A DNA stretch of 64,000 bases from Rheinheimera faecalis (lineage in GTDB: Bacteria; Pseudomonadota; Gammaproteobacteria; Enterobacterales; Alteromonadaceae). Below are positions 37,761-46,945 of the stretch, one piece after another (the stretch's first letter is position 1; each line of letters begins with the position of its first letter). A program made the translations under genes and the position numbers. The stretch is taken from contig NZ_JAJOYT010000006.1 in the NCBI RefSeq assembly GCF_021290965.1, forward strand, positions 146,373 through 210,372. Reading direction: 5' to 3'. A model generated the notes under the pieces. The model did not search any database, had not been told where the DNA came from, and saw only the letters and a list, made by a program, of their open reading frames with translations.

Positions 37761-39632
37761 TTATGCCTTTTGGCTTTCTACCCAGTTTTTCACTTTCGTA
37801 TCGAGCACCGACATAGGAACGGCGCCACCTAGCAGCACTAAATCGTGGAAGGCCTTGATATCAAACTTGTCGCCTAGCTGCTCTTTAGCATAAGCGCGCA
37901 ATTCCACAATCTTCAACATACCCAGCTTGTAGCCCAAAGCCTGACCAGGCCATGCCATATAACGTTCGATTTCAGACACTACATCAGATTCTGTGGTGCC
38001 AGTGGTTTCTGCCATATAAGCTATGGCTTGTTCACGAGTCCATTTTTTCGCATGCATGCCAGTGTCGACCACCAAACGTACAGAGCGGAATAACTCCGCT
38101 TTCAGGCGGCCTAAATCACCAAAAGGATCGTCTTTGTACATGCCCATTTCTTTAGCAACCAGCTCTGAATACAAAGCCCAGCCTTCGACATAGCTGTTGT
38201 ATGGCGCAACACGGCGCAGCAGAGGCAAATGTTCCTGAGCCAAATTCAAAGCCACTTGCCAGTGATGGCCCGGGTTGGCTTCATGGTAGGTCAGAGTTTT
38301 TAAATCAAATTTGGCGTTGGCTTTAATATCGCGCAGGTTAATCCAGTAAATACCGGGCTTGCTGCCATCAATGGCTGGCGAGCTGTATTGGCCTCCAGCA
38401 GCGCTGTCCTGAATTTCTACCGGAATACGGCGCACTTCCACCGGATAAGGCGGTTTAGTGGCAAAAAGCTCTGGCATACGCAGATTAATTTCAGCTATGT
38501 ATTTATTTAAGTCATCCAGTACTTGCTGACGACCTGCGTCTGAGTCTTCATATAAAAACCTTGCTTCGCCATTTAGCGCCGTCATACGAGCGCCGACAGT
38601 GCCGTCTTTATAACCCTCAGACTTTAAGATACTGTCCATTTCCTGACTGATACGGGCCACTTCATCCAAACCTATCTGGTGAATTTGCTCTGGCGTCAGG
38701 TCGGTATCGCCCAGTTGTTTTACTGAATAGGCATAAAACTTATCACCACCAGGCTGTGCCCAAATGCCTGACTCTATTCTGGCTTTGGGCAGTTCTGCCC
38801 GCACTGCAGTTGCCAGTTGCTGATAACCCGTCTGCACCTGTTTTTGTACTAAAAGTGCAGCTGAGGTCAGATACTGCTGTTTTGCTTCTGGCGTTAAGTC
38901 TTTCAGGCCATCCAGTTTTTTCGCAAAATCTTTGTACAGCACATGCTCTGTCACTTCACCACTGGCATAACCATCTAAAATGGCGAGTGATTTCTCCAGT
39001 AGTACTTTAGGGGCTATCCAGCCAGTCGCAGCGTCAGAGACAAAACGCTGTTCAACAGCTTTTAACGCAGCGCCAAATTTCTCCAGCCGGCTTAAGTAGT
39101 TTTTTGCGTCCTGCTCATTGCTGATTGGATGCGAATTCTGCAAAGCGCCAGCCATATCTATGGTGGGTCCATTGATCTGATTGACGACAAAAGCCGAGTG
39201 TCCCATCCAGGAGTCTATATAACCTTGCGGAAACTCTTTGCTGCCCGCGTAGTACTGCATAATGTTCAGCATCACAGCCTGGTTTTCCGCATCCACAGCA
39301 TCTGCTGGCACAGGCAGGGCTGCAAGTTGGGTCGCAATAGCTGTCAGATTTTTGCGAAGTTGGCTTTCGGCTTCAGCGCTGTAGTTTTCCAGCTCTGTAT
39401 TAAAAGCTTTACCTACCACCTCTTCAGATAAACCCAAAGCTGAGGCATTTAAGGCTCGAGCCTGAAACAGTATTTGGGTGGCCTGCTGATACAGCTGTTC
39501 TGCGGTTTGAGCGGCAGGGGAAACAGCTGCGACTGGTGTGGTTGTTGTGGTTGATTCAACTGATTTTGGGGCATCGTTACAGCCGGTCAATAACAGGCCG
39601 CTGATGGTCAGAGCCAGAAAAGAGAGACGCAT
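37761..39632 (-). CDS. DUF885 family lipoprotein, putative metallopeptidase
   Basis: 623 residues. Signal with lipobox LLTGC, Cys18 as the lipidation site; Asn at +2. After a Thr/Ala-rich linker comes a helical DUF885 domain with HEANPGHHW (His450-Glu451 and His456/457), resembling the zinc site of carboxypeptidase Taq/M32-like enzymes, and YVEGWALYSE. The family is assumed to hydrolyse peptides, but direct biochemistry is scarce. AAGGAAA upstream of the ATG supports the start. Single gene, convergent with the CNNM gene. Confidence 0.85.
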   Translation of the reverse strand: MRLSFLALTISGLLLTGCNDAPKSVESTTTTTPVAAVSPAAQTAEQLYQQATQILFQARALNASALGLSEEVVGKAFNTELENYSAEAESQLRKNLTAIATQLAALPVPADAVDAENQAVMLNIMQYYAGSKEFPQGYIDSWMGHSAFVVNQINGPTIDMAGALQNSHPISNEQDAKNYLSRLEKFGAALKAVEQRFVSDAATGWIAPKVLLEKSLAILDGYASGEVTEHVLYKDFAKKLDGLKDLTPEAKQQYLTSAALLVQKQVQTGYQQLATAVRAELPKARIESGIWAQPGGDKFYAYSVKQLGDTDLTPEQIHQIGLDEVARISQEMDSILKSEGYKDGTVGARMTALNGEARFLYEDSDAGRQQVLDDLNKYIAEINLRMPELFATKPPYPVEVRRIPVEIQDSAAGGQYSSPAIDGSKPGIYWINLRDIKANAKFDLKTLTYHEANPGHHWQVALNLAQEHLPLLRRVAPYNSYVEGWALYSELVAKEMGMYKDDPFGDLGRLKAELFRSVRLVVDTGMHAKKWTREQAIAYMAETTGTTESDVVSEIERYMAWPGQALGYKLGMLKIVELRAYAKEQLGDKFDIKAFHDLVLLGGAVPMSVLDTKVKNWVESQKA

Positions 39633-39800
39633 AGTTTTTCCTTATGGTTTGAGTGCGTAGAGTGGGGCTTATCTTACGCTTTGATTTGTGTCAGTGCAGC
39701 AGGCATTTGCGGTAAAACAAAGTAAAAATTGGCTTATTCGCGGTATACTTAGCCATCTTTGGTGAGTCGTTTCTCTGGCTCCATGTTGTTGACGAACACT

Positions 39801-40985
39801 ATGATTGAAAAAAACACACCTGCTTTTTACGCTGCCAGTTTTGCGCTTTGTCTGGCTGCTGTATTTGTGTTTGCCAACCTGCATATGTTGCAACCTTTAT
39901 TGCCGCTGTTAAGCCGTGAATTTCAGCTAACACCACTACAAACCAGCTGGAGTTATGCCATAGGCACGCTGGCTCTAGGCTTGTCTTTACTGGTGTATGG
40001 CGCCTTGTCGGATTCTTATGGGCGCCGTACTTTATTGCTCTGGAGTCTGGGCGGTATGGCGCTGAGCACGCTGGCGCTGACTCAGGTCGAATCCTATCAC
40101 TCACTTTTAGTGCTGCGGGCTTTGCAGGGCTTTTGTTTAGGTGGACTACCCGCTATTGCCATCGCTTATATGGGCGAAGAGTTCAGTAAAACGGCCATGG
40201 TGGTAGCTGTCGGCTATTACATCAGTGCCAATTCGTTGGGCGGCATCAGTGGGCGTTTATTGTCAGGCTGGTTTGCTGAAATGAATCATTGGCAATGGGT
40301 GTTCTGGCCTATGGGGCTGGGTAGTGCGCTTTGCACTTATCTGGTCTGGCGTTATCTGCCTAAATCCAGTTATTTTCAAAAGCAGCCGTTTCAGCTAAAA
40401 CAAGCCATGTCGGATAACTGGTTTCATTTACGCCAGAAAACCTTGTTGCTGACCTATCTGATTGGCGGCCTTAACTTTTTTATCTTTTTAAATCAGTACA
40501 CTTTTGTCGCTTTCCGCTTGTCTGATACCCCTTATTTGTTATCAAGTGGTTGGATAGGTTTGTTATTTATTACTTATTTAACCGGCACTGTAGGTTCTGC
40601 TTTGTCCGGCAAGGTGGGGCAGCGAATTCATCCTGCTTTGGGCATGGCGCTGGGGATAGCCATTATGATGCTGGGCACAGTGCTGACGGCTTTTAATGCT
40701 TTGCCTTTGATTGTATTTGGTTTTTTTATCAGTGCCTTTGGCTTTTTCCTTTGCCATTCGCTGGCCAGTAGTTGGGTTAATCAGCAGGCGGTTAAAGCCA
40801 AAGCCAGTGCCAGCGCTTTGTATCTGGTGTTTTATTATCTGGGTGCGAGTTCTGGTGGTTTGTATTTATCGCCATTCTGGCAGCATTGGGGCTGGAATGG
40901 GGTAGTGGTCGGCTCCTTGCTGATGTTTACGCTGACCTTAGTTTTAAGTCTGTGGCTAAAACACAGTGCATCAAAAGCGCCGTGA
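39801..40985 (+). CDS. MFS transporter (YnfM-like drug/sugar efflux type)
   Basis: About 394 residues with 12 predicted membrane helices. The loop 2-3 motif A appears as GALSDSYGRRTLLLW, and motif C-like LGGISGRLLSGW lies in TM5. Similar to the YnfM/NepI group of proton-driven exporters. The exact start is uncertain: no good ribosome site; ATGs at 39783 and 39801 and a TTG at 39759 are in frame, and the -10-like TATACT at 39744-39749 would leave the TTG without a leader. Substrate is unknown. Confidence 0.82.
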   Translation: MIEKNTPAFYAASFALCLAAVFVFANLHMLQPLLPLLSREFQLTPLQTSWSYAIGTLALGLSLLVYGALSDSYGRRTLLLWSLGGMALSTLALTQVESYHSLLVLRALQGFCLGGLPAIAIAYMGEEFSKTAMVVAVGYYISANSLGGISGRLLSGWFAEMNHWQWVFWPMGLGSALCTYLVWRYLPKSSYFQKQPFQLKQAMSDNWFHLRQKTLLLTYLIGGLNFFIFLNQYTFVAFRLSDTPYLLSSGWIGLLFITYLTGTVGSALSGKVGQRIHPALGMALGIAIMMLGTVLTAFNALPLIVFGFFISAFGFFLCHSLASSWVNQQAVKAKASASALYLVFYYLGASSGGLYLSPFWQHWGWNGVVVGSLLMFTLTLVLSLWLKHSASKAP

Positions 40986-41182
40986 AATAACTTGCTTCCA
41001 CTTTGTTTTGCTTGTTAGCATAACGTCACTTCCACTTCGAGTACTGCTGAAATGAACAACTGAATTCCCGAAAATTTGTAGCCGTTATTTTACAAATCTT
41101 CAGGATAGCTGTTGTTTAACAGGTATTTATCGCTTTTTTCTTTTGTCTGTGAACACAGCCTTCCTGTATTTCAGGAGTCTGT

Positions 41183-42763
41183 ATGTCTGAATTATCTACT
41201 GTGTTGTTATGTCGCCAATTCCAATGGACCCATCAGGGTCTTGAGTTATTACATCCAGCTATTGATCTGCAGCTTCAGAATAAAGCTCAGGCATTAGTCG
41301 GGTTAAATGGCTGTGGTAAATCCTTATTTTTACGTTGTTTAGCAGGGCAGGAAACTGGCTTGGCTTACAGCGGTGAACTGCTTTGGCAACAGCCTTTTTA
41401 TTACTTATCACAACAGGAGCCGGATCTTAACCAAAGCATCAGCTGTTATCTGGGGTTAGATGCTTTGTTTGACGCTTTAGAGCGAGTAGAGGCTGGCGGT
41501 CTGGACCAAACCGATTTTGATTGCATTGGCGATCGCTGGTTAGCTAAAGCAGAGGTTAGGCAGTGGTTGTCAGAGCTAAACTTACCTGCCGATCCTGCGT
41601 TACCACTCAAGGCTTTAAGCGGGGGCCAGTTGATGAAACTGCGGCTGGCAAAGGCTTTTGCAACAGAGCAGTTTTTGCTGCTGGATGAAGTATCAAATCA
41701 TCTGGATCAACAAGCTCGTTTATGGCTTCAGCAGCAACTACAGCAGCACCAGGCTGGATATTTGTTAGTGAGCCATGATGTGGACTTGTTGTCGATTGTA
41801 GATTGTATTTACCAGTTATCGCCTTTAGGGTTGGAGAAATATCAGGGCAACTACCAGAACTTTTTGCAGCAGAGCCAGAGGCAACAGCAGCAGTTGCAAC
41901 AGCAAAATGACAAGCTAAAAAAACAACAAAGCCGTCAGCGACAACAGCAACAGCTATTGCTTGAACAGCAACAGCAAAAACATCAGCAGGCCAAAAAGAA
42001 TAAAGCCCATGCCAATCAGGCACCGATTTTACTGGGCAGAAAAGCTCAGCTTGCTGAACAAAGTCACGGTCGTTTGCAGCTTCAGGTGCAGGCTCAGCAG
42101 CAGGAGCTAAGTGCCAGGCGCCAACAGCTGCAACGACAACTGGATTACCGTGACTTACCAAAACTACCTTCTGTTGCCGCGGTAAAAGTTTGTAGTGGTC
42201 CTGTGCTCTATTGTGACGGTCTGGTTTTACCTTATGGCTCAAAAGTGCCTTTATCTTTCCAGCTTGATGTGCAGCAGCGCTGTGTTGTCACAGGAAGCAA
42301 TGGCAGTGGCAAGTCGACCTTACTTAAAATACTGGCGGGTTTTATTCAGCCAACACAGGGTTTGGTGCAGGTAAAACAACGGTTATGGTATCTGGATCAG
42401 CATTTATCTTTACTGGATAATTTCTCAGGCGCTGTAGAGGCCATCAGAGCGCTTACTATGTCGCAGCAGGAGTCGCAGATCCGAACCTCTTTGTCTGGTA
42501 TAGGCCTTGGTGCACAGCGCCTGACGTTACCCACACAGCAGCTCAGCGGCGGAGAGCGGGTGAAGTTGTTGTTACTGATTTTGGCATTGCAGCCTTATGC
42601 GCCTTTTTTGCTGTTGGACGAGCCGGACAATCATCTGGATTTTCAGGCGTTGGCTATGCTGCAACGCTTTTTACAGAGTTATCCGGCGGGTTTTATGTTG
42701 GTGACTCATCAAGATGCACAGTGGCAGCAGCTTGATTTCTCTGCTTTGGTAAGACTGGATTAA
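41183..42763 (+). CDS. ABC-F family ATPase
   Basis: 526 residues: two ABC domains and no membrane part, so a cytoplasmic ABC-F protein, a family that mostly acts on ribosomes. Walker A1 is GLNGCGKS (40-47), signature LSGGQ, Walker B1 LLLDEVSNHLD (Val where most have Pro); Walker A2 GSNGSGKST, LSGGE, Walker B2 LLLDEPDNHLD. The linker is charged and very rich in Gln, and is likely a coiled coil. Subfamily was not resolved; it is not a standard Uup, EttA or YheS by eye. Good ribosome site AGGAG. The stop codon lies inside a 28-bp palindrome. Confidence 0.88.
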   Translation: MSELSTVLLCRQFQWTHQGLELLHPAIDLQLQNKAQALVGLNGCGKSLFLRCLAGQETGLAYSGELLWQQPFYYLSQQEPDLNQSISCYLGLDALFDALERVEAGGLDQTDFDCIGDRWLAKAEVRQWLSELNLPADPALPLKALSGGQLMKLRLAKAFATEQFLLLDEVSNHLDQQARLWLQQQLQQHQAGYLLVSHDVDLLSIVDCIYQLSPLGLEKYQGNYQNFLQQSQRQQQQLQQQNDKLKKQQSRQRQQQQLLLEQQQQKHQQAKKNKAHANQAPILLGRKAQLAEQSHGRLQLQVQAQQQELSARRQQLQRQLDYRDLPKLPSVAAVKVCSGPVLYCDGLVLPYGSKVPLSFQLDVQQRCVVTGSNGSGKSTLLKILAGFIQPTQGLVQVKQRLWYLDQHLSLLDNFSGAVEAIRALTMSQQESQIRTSLSGIGLGAQRLTLPTQQLSGGERVKLLLLILALQPYAPFLLLDEPDNHLDFQALAMLQRFLQSYPAGFMLVTHQDAQWQQLDFSALVRLD

Positions 42764-42775
42764 TCCAGTCTTACC
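42748..42775. terminator. 28-bp perfect palindrome over the ABC-F stop codon
   Basis: GGTAAGACTGGATT and AATCCAGTCTTACC form a perfect palindrome with no loop, covering the last codons and TAA. It lies between convergent genes. No strong T-run follows, so termination is likely but not certain. Confidence 0.6.
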
Positions 42776-42779
42776 CAGG

Positions 42780-43193
42780 CTAATCTAGTCTTTGCCAGAC
42801 CTCTTCAATTTTCATTCCATCTTCCATTCCACTGTGATGCCAGAGGTCGCCTTCGACTTTGGCTTTAAATTCATAGGTTTTATTTAGCATGCTGGCGACT
42901 GAACCTGTTTGTGGAGTTTCGTGATAGTCATTGCCTTTCAACTGGTAAGTGCCTGTTAAGGCGCTGCTGAAACTGCCGTCTTTATTCACTGTGACAAAAC
43001 TGAAATAGCTTTTGGACAAGACTTTGACCGATTTCAGATCCTCGCCTGACACTTTGATCACAGTGCCATCGGCCTTGGTGTAAACTGCAGATTTGAGTGT
43101 CCAGCTGCCTTGCAGTGATGCAGGCTCCGAGGCTATTGAGGGTAAAGCAACGCAGCAGAAAGCAGTAAAGATCCAGAGTACTAAGTTCTTCAT
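42780..43193 (-). CDS. Exported small lipocalin-like protein
   Basis: 137 residues with a signal peptide (LVLWIFTAFCCVALPSIASEP). The mature part LQGSWTLKSAVYTKADG...YFSFVTVNKDGSF...GTYQLKGNDYHETPQ...YEFKAKVEGDLWHHSG has the strand pattern of a small beta-barrel related to lipocalin or DUF4488 families (GxW near the start). Likely periplasmic; ligand unknown. AGGAG lies before the ATG. Downstream of rhlE-rluF on the same strand with a 70-base gap. Confidence 0.65.
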   Translation of the reverse strand: MKNLVLWIFTAFCCVALPSIASEPASLQGSWTLKSAVYTKADGTVIKVSGEDLKSVKVLSKSYFSFVTVNKDGSFSSALTGTYQLKGNDYHETPQTGSVASMLNKTYEFKAKVEGDLWHHSGMEDGMKIEEVWQRLD

Positions 43194-43263
43194 TTTGTCT
43201 CCTTTTTAAGTCATTTTTTCAATGACTTACTCTACAACACAAAACGCAATTTGATAACCCGCT

Positions 43264-43950
43264 TTAGTCAGCACTCAGGCTGACGGTTTGAAAACAACCT
43301 TCAGCTAAATCGGCGAGGTTAAACTCTGCCAGTTGAATACGTTTGAGTTGCAGCACTTTAAAACCTTGAGTGCGGCACATATAGCGGATTTGCCGGTTTA
43401 AGCCCTGGGTCAGCACAATTTCAAAACGATCGGAGCTAAGTTGGGTCACCTGACAAGGACGGGATTGATAGCTGTGAGGGCCCACTGTCCAACTCACACC
43501 GGATGCCAGTTGCTCTAAAGCCTGGATTGTCAGAGCTTTATCCACTGTCACCTGATAAGTCTTCTCATGGTAAAAATCAGGGTGCAATAGACGTTGTGCC
43601 AGTTCGCCGTCATTGGTTAGCAGCACTAAACCACAGGAATCTTTATCCAGTCGTCCAACCGGAAACAGCCGCATAGGGAATTGTTGCAGCAGATGGTACA
43701 GGCTGTCGGCTTTTTCAGGATTGAGGTTGCAGTCTATTCCGACAGGCTTGTGATACAGCAGATAATGTTTTTCAGTGATGGCAGCAAAAGGTTGCTCATC
43801 GACCAGAATAAGGTCGTCAGCATCGACATGGTCAATATGATTGGCAGGGCGGTGATTTACCAAAACCCGGCCTTCGTCAATCAGCCTCGATGCGGCTCGT
43901 CTTGAACAAAGGCCATGGTCGGCCAGGTATTTGGCTAAACGAATTTTCAT
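43264..43950 (-). CDS. rluF: RsuA/RluB/E/F-family pseudouridine synthase
   Basis: 228 residues: an N-terminal S4 RNA-binding domain (RLAKYLADHGLCSRRAASRLIDEGRVLVN) and a pseudouridine synthase domain with the catalytic Asp in PVGRLDKDSCGLVLLTNDG. The C-terminal QGLNRQIRYMCRTQGFKV matches RluF more than RsuA or RluB, suggesting modification of 23S rRNA near position 2604. It lacks the C-terminal extension of E. coli RluF (290 residues). It follows rhlE by 23 bases, so both are probably in one ribosome-related operon. Confidence 0.82.
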   Translation of the reverse strand: MKIRLAKYLADHGLCSRRAASRLIDEGRVLVNHRPANHIDHVDADDLILVDEQPFAAITEKHYLLYHKPVGIDCNLNPEKADSLYHLLQQFPMRLFPVGRLDKDSCGLVLLTNDGELAQRLLHPDFYHEKTYQVTVDKALTIQALEQLASGVSWTVGPHSYQSRPCQVTQLSSDRFEIVLTQGLNRQIRYMCRTQGFKVLQLKRIQLAEFNLADLAEGCFQTVSLSAD

Positions 43951-43973
43951 CCGCCTTTTACCTGATATAAAGC

Positions 43974-45437
43974 TTAAGCCGCTGTAGTGGCTTTAGGCTT
44001 TGGCTTAAAACGACGACGTTGACCGTTGCCGTTGTTATGTTCAGCCGCAGGTGTGGCCATATGACCGGCAGCTTGTGTCTGAATACCAGGTGTTTTTGGT
44101 GCTTCAAAGCGGCGTGGAGGCTTTGGGGCTTGCGCTGTTTTTTGACCTTGACCTTGGCTCTGACCTTGACCAGGCTTTTGACCTGAGGCTGGTTTTTGTC
44201 CGCCATTGGCTCGTGCTTTATTGCTGTTCGCGCTTTCACCTTGTGGCTTACGCACAGGACGAGGAGGGCGTGGTGCTTTGGCAATAGCAGTCACTGCATC
44301 CGGCAACGGATCCGGATTCATGCTCTGGCTTGGCAGTTTAATACCAATCAAACGCTCAACTTGTCTTAACTGTGGAACTTCATCAGGTGCGACAAATGAG
44401 ACAGCTAAACCAGATTTACCGGCACGGCCGGTACGACCTATACGGTGCACGTAATCTGCAGGTGAACGTGGCAATGCAAAGTTCACTACATAAGGCAGCT
44501 GAGAAATATCGATACCACGGGCTGCAACGTCAGTCGCTACTAACACTTGTAGCTCGTTGGCTTTAAAGTCAGCCAAAGCTTTAGTGCGGGCGTTCTGGCT
44601 TTTATTGCCATGCAAAGCTGCAGATGGAATACCAGCAAAGGTCAGCTGTTCGCTTAAACGGTTGGCTTCGTGTTTGGTTGGCATAAATACCAGCACCTGT
44701 TGCCATTTGTTTTCAGTGATTAACTGACATAAAGCCGCAGTTTTCTGGCCTTTACCCAGCAAGTACACCTGCTGCTCAATTTTTTCAACAGTAGTATTTT
44801 CCGGTGTGACCTGGATCATCAGCGGGTTTTGCAGCAGGCCCTGAGTTAAGCCTTTAATTTCATTACTGAAAGTGGCTGAAAACAACAGGTTTTGACGTAC
44901 TTTTGGCAGCAAGGCCAGAATTTTTTTCAAATCGCGGATAAAGCCCATATCCAGCATACGGTCGGCTTCATCCAGCACCAGCATTTGCACCTGGTCCAGC
45001 TTTAACGCGTTTTGGCTTAACAGATCCAATAAACGGCCAGGAGTGGCGGTTAAAATATCCACACCACCACGTAAAGCCATCATTTGTGGGTTTATGCTGA
45101 CGCCACCAAAGACGACATGGTGTTTTAGTTTTGGGCTTAACTCTTTACCGTATTTCTGAATTTGTTCTTCAATCTGCGCCGCCAGTTCACGGGTCGGCGT
45201 TAAAATCAGCGCTTTGACCGGACGAGGTTTCTGGATTGGTTGTGCTGATAAAATTTGTAATATAGGTAAGACAAAGCTGGCAGTTTTGCCTGTGCCGGTT
45301 TGAGCGGCAGCCAACAGATCACGGCGCTGTAACACAGCAGGGATGGCCTGTTGTTGAATAGGGGTAGGTTGGGTATAACCGGCCTGATGTACGGCCTCAA
45401 CCAAAGCTGGGTTTAAACCCAAAGCAGAAAATGACAT
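43974..45437 (-). CDS. rhlE: DEAD-box RNA helicase RhlE
   Basis: 487 residues. Q motif [17 protein letters not shown], Walker [13 protein letters not shown] in [16 protein letters not shown], and [10 protein letters not shown] are all present. The C-terminal 110 residues are a basic, Gln/Pro/Lys-rich tail for RNA binding. The ATG before SFSALGL is chosen because E. coli RhlE starts MSFDSLGL; the longer frame starts at a TTG. RhlE helps ribosome assembly and RNA remodelling with the degradosome. Confidence 0.94.
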   Translation of the reverse strand: MSFSALGLNPALVEAVHQAGYTQPTPIQQQAIPAVLQRRDLLAAAQTGTGKTASFVLPILQILSAQPIQKPRPVKALILTPTRELAAQIEEQIQKYGKELSPKLKHHVVFGGVSINPQMMALRGGVDILTATPGRLLDLLSQNALKLDQVQMLVLDEADRMLDMGFIRDLKKILALLPKVRQNLLFSATFSNEIKGLTQGLLQNPLMIQVTPENTTVEKIEQQVYLLGKGQKTAALCQLITENKWQQVLVFMPTKHEANRLSEQLTFAGIPSAALHGNKSQNARTKALADFKANELQVLVATDVAARGIDISQLPYVVNFALPRSPADYVHRIGRTGRAGKSGLAVSFVAPDEVPQLRQVERLIGIKLPSQSMNPDPLPDAVTAIAKAPRPPRPVRKPQGESANSNKARANGGQKPASGQKPGQGQSQGQGQKTAQAPKPPRRFEAPKTPGIQTQAAGHMATPAAEHNNGNGQRRRFKPKPKATTAA

Positions 45438-45602
45438 TAAATTTCTCAAATAAAAGCGCGAACCCCAATTGGCCCACGCAAAAAGCCGCGCATTGTAACG
45501 GGAAAGCGCCGGTGCGACCAGCGCTATTGTTGGTTTTTTGTTCAGTTTAGTGAATTGAGTGGAATTAAAGGGGATTTAGTCACGCTATTAGCCAAATCGC
45601 CC

Positions 45603-46907
45603 TTAACCAAATCGTAGAGATGCCAGTTTACTTAAGCCCATAGCCACAGAGCCAAACTGATCACCACGGATCACAGGTACATCAGGCAATAACTGTTGCA
45701 GCATCTGTTGTACGCCTGGTACAGCAGAAGCACCACCTGTAACAAAAATACTGTCTGGTTTAACGCCAGCGCTTTGTAAACACTGTTGAATTAGCTTACT
45801 GATACCGGATAACTCCTGATACAAAGCATCCATCAGTTGCTGTTGCGACAGATTTTGCACCAAATTTTGGTCAATACGGTCCAGCAATACATCCACAGCT
45901 GCATGTTCGGTCAGGCCGATTTTGGCTTGCTCAGCTTTTTGATTCAGGTAATAACTTAGATGCTGCTGATACACCTGCACAAAGCGGTTTAGAAGTAGCG
46001 GTTCAGCCGCCAAATCTTTTAAATCCAGCAGTTCATCATAGGTTTTTTCTGCGTAAAACCGCTCCTGTGCATGAATATCGATAATATTTACTGCATCGCT
46101 AAACAGTGCGCCAGGCAAAGGTTTACCATCCAGCGCCAGGCTCTGGCGGCCAAAGAGTTTCATCAAGCCGTAAATGGTCAGTTTGATATCCATATCCACA
46201 CCACCAATACGTTTACCGCTGTGGCCTAGTAAATCGCTGCTGCGATCAAACTTCTGACTATGCTCTGGCCCCAAACGGATCAGGCTGATATCGCTGGTAC
46301 CACCACCAATATCCACCACCAGCACCAGTTGCTCCTGAGTTAAATGCCTTTCGTACTCAATAGCTGCTGCGACCGGCTCATAAGCAAAATCCACTTCTTT
46401 AAAACCAACTCTGCTTGCGGCCTGATTTAAAATTGCCAAAGCCCGTTCATCGCCCAAGGCTAAATCTATGCCCTGAAAATGGATTGGGCGGCCAATCAAT
46501 ACCCGTTCAACCTGATGACCTAATTTTTGCTCTGCACCTTGTTTAATCCGGCCTAACAATAAAGTGGCTACTTGAGTATAAATTTCAGTTTGTGCCGGTG
46601 TTAAACGGCTGCCCAACATCGATTTAGGCGAGCGGATAAACACACCACCTAAGGGATCCATGCTGTAGCGTTCGTGGGCGGCTTTACCGACCAGCACAGT
46701 GCTATTTTGCGCTAATAAACGGGTCAGACTAGCTGACAGGTAAGCATCTTCGTCTTCCGGATCACGCTGACGTTCTATATACAAAGCCGAGCTTAAATAA
46801 CGGCTGCCATCCTGCTCCAAAGCTAATAAATGCGGCTGTTGTTCCAGCATAAAACCAGCGGCACAGTTGGATGTACCAAAATCAACAGCAAGATAAGGAG
46901 CAGACAT
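45603..46907 (-). CDS. yegD: YegD-type Hsp70-like protein
   Basis: 434 residues, an actin-like ATPase fold with phosphate 1 loop VDFGTSNCAAGF, the phosphate 2 loop VVDIGGGTSDISLI and the adenosine motif VTGGASAVPGV. There is no DnaK-like peptide-binding domain, as in E. coli YegD (450 residues), a divergent Hsp70 of unclear function. AGGTGAT before the ATG. It lies 38 bases behind a lipoprotein hydrolase gene, so the two may be cotranscribed. Confidence 0.88.
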   Translation of the reverse strand: MSAPYLAVDFGTSNCAAGFMLEQQPHLLALEQDGSRYLSSALYIERQRDPEDEDAYLSASLTRLLAQNSTVLVGKAAHERYSMDPLGGVFIRSPKSMLGSRLTPAQTEIYTQVATLLLGRIKQGAEQKLGHQVERVLIGRPIHFQGIDLALGDERALAILNQAASRVGFKEVDFAYEPVAAAIEYERHLTQEQLVLVVDIGGGTSDISLIRLGPEHSQKFDRSSDLLGHSGKRIGGVDMDIKLTIYGLMKLFGRQSLALDGKPLPGALFSDAVNIIDIHAQERFYAEKTYDELLDLKDLAAEPLLLNRFVQVYQQHLSYYLNQKAEQAKIGLTEHAAVDVLLDRIDQNLVQNLSQQQLMDALYQELSGISKLIQQCLQSAGVKPDSIFVTGGASAVPGVQQMLQQLLPDVPVIRGDQFGSVAMGLSKLASLRFG

Positions 46908-46945
46908 AAGATCACCTGTCAGAAAAAAGGGCGGCGAGTATAGCC

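Noticed and set aside
41607..42242. 211-codon minus-strand frame opposite the ABC-F gene
   Set aside because: Shadow of Gln-rich coding sequence; no ribosome site or domain.
43958..44284. Minus-strand frame within the rhlE tail, shifted by one
   Set aside because: Alternative frame of the basic low-complexity C-terminus of RhlE; no start signal.
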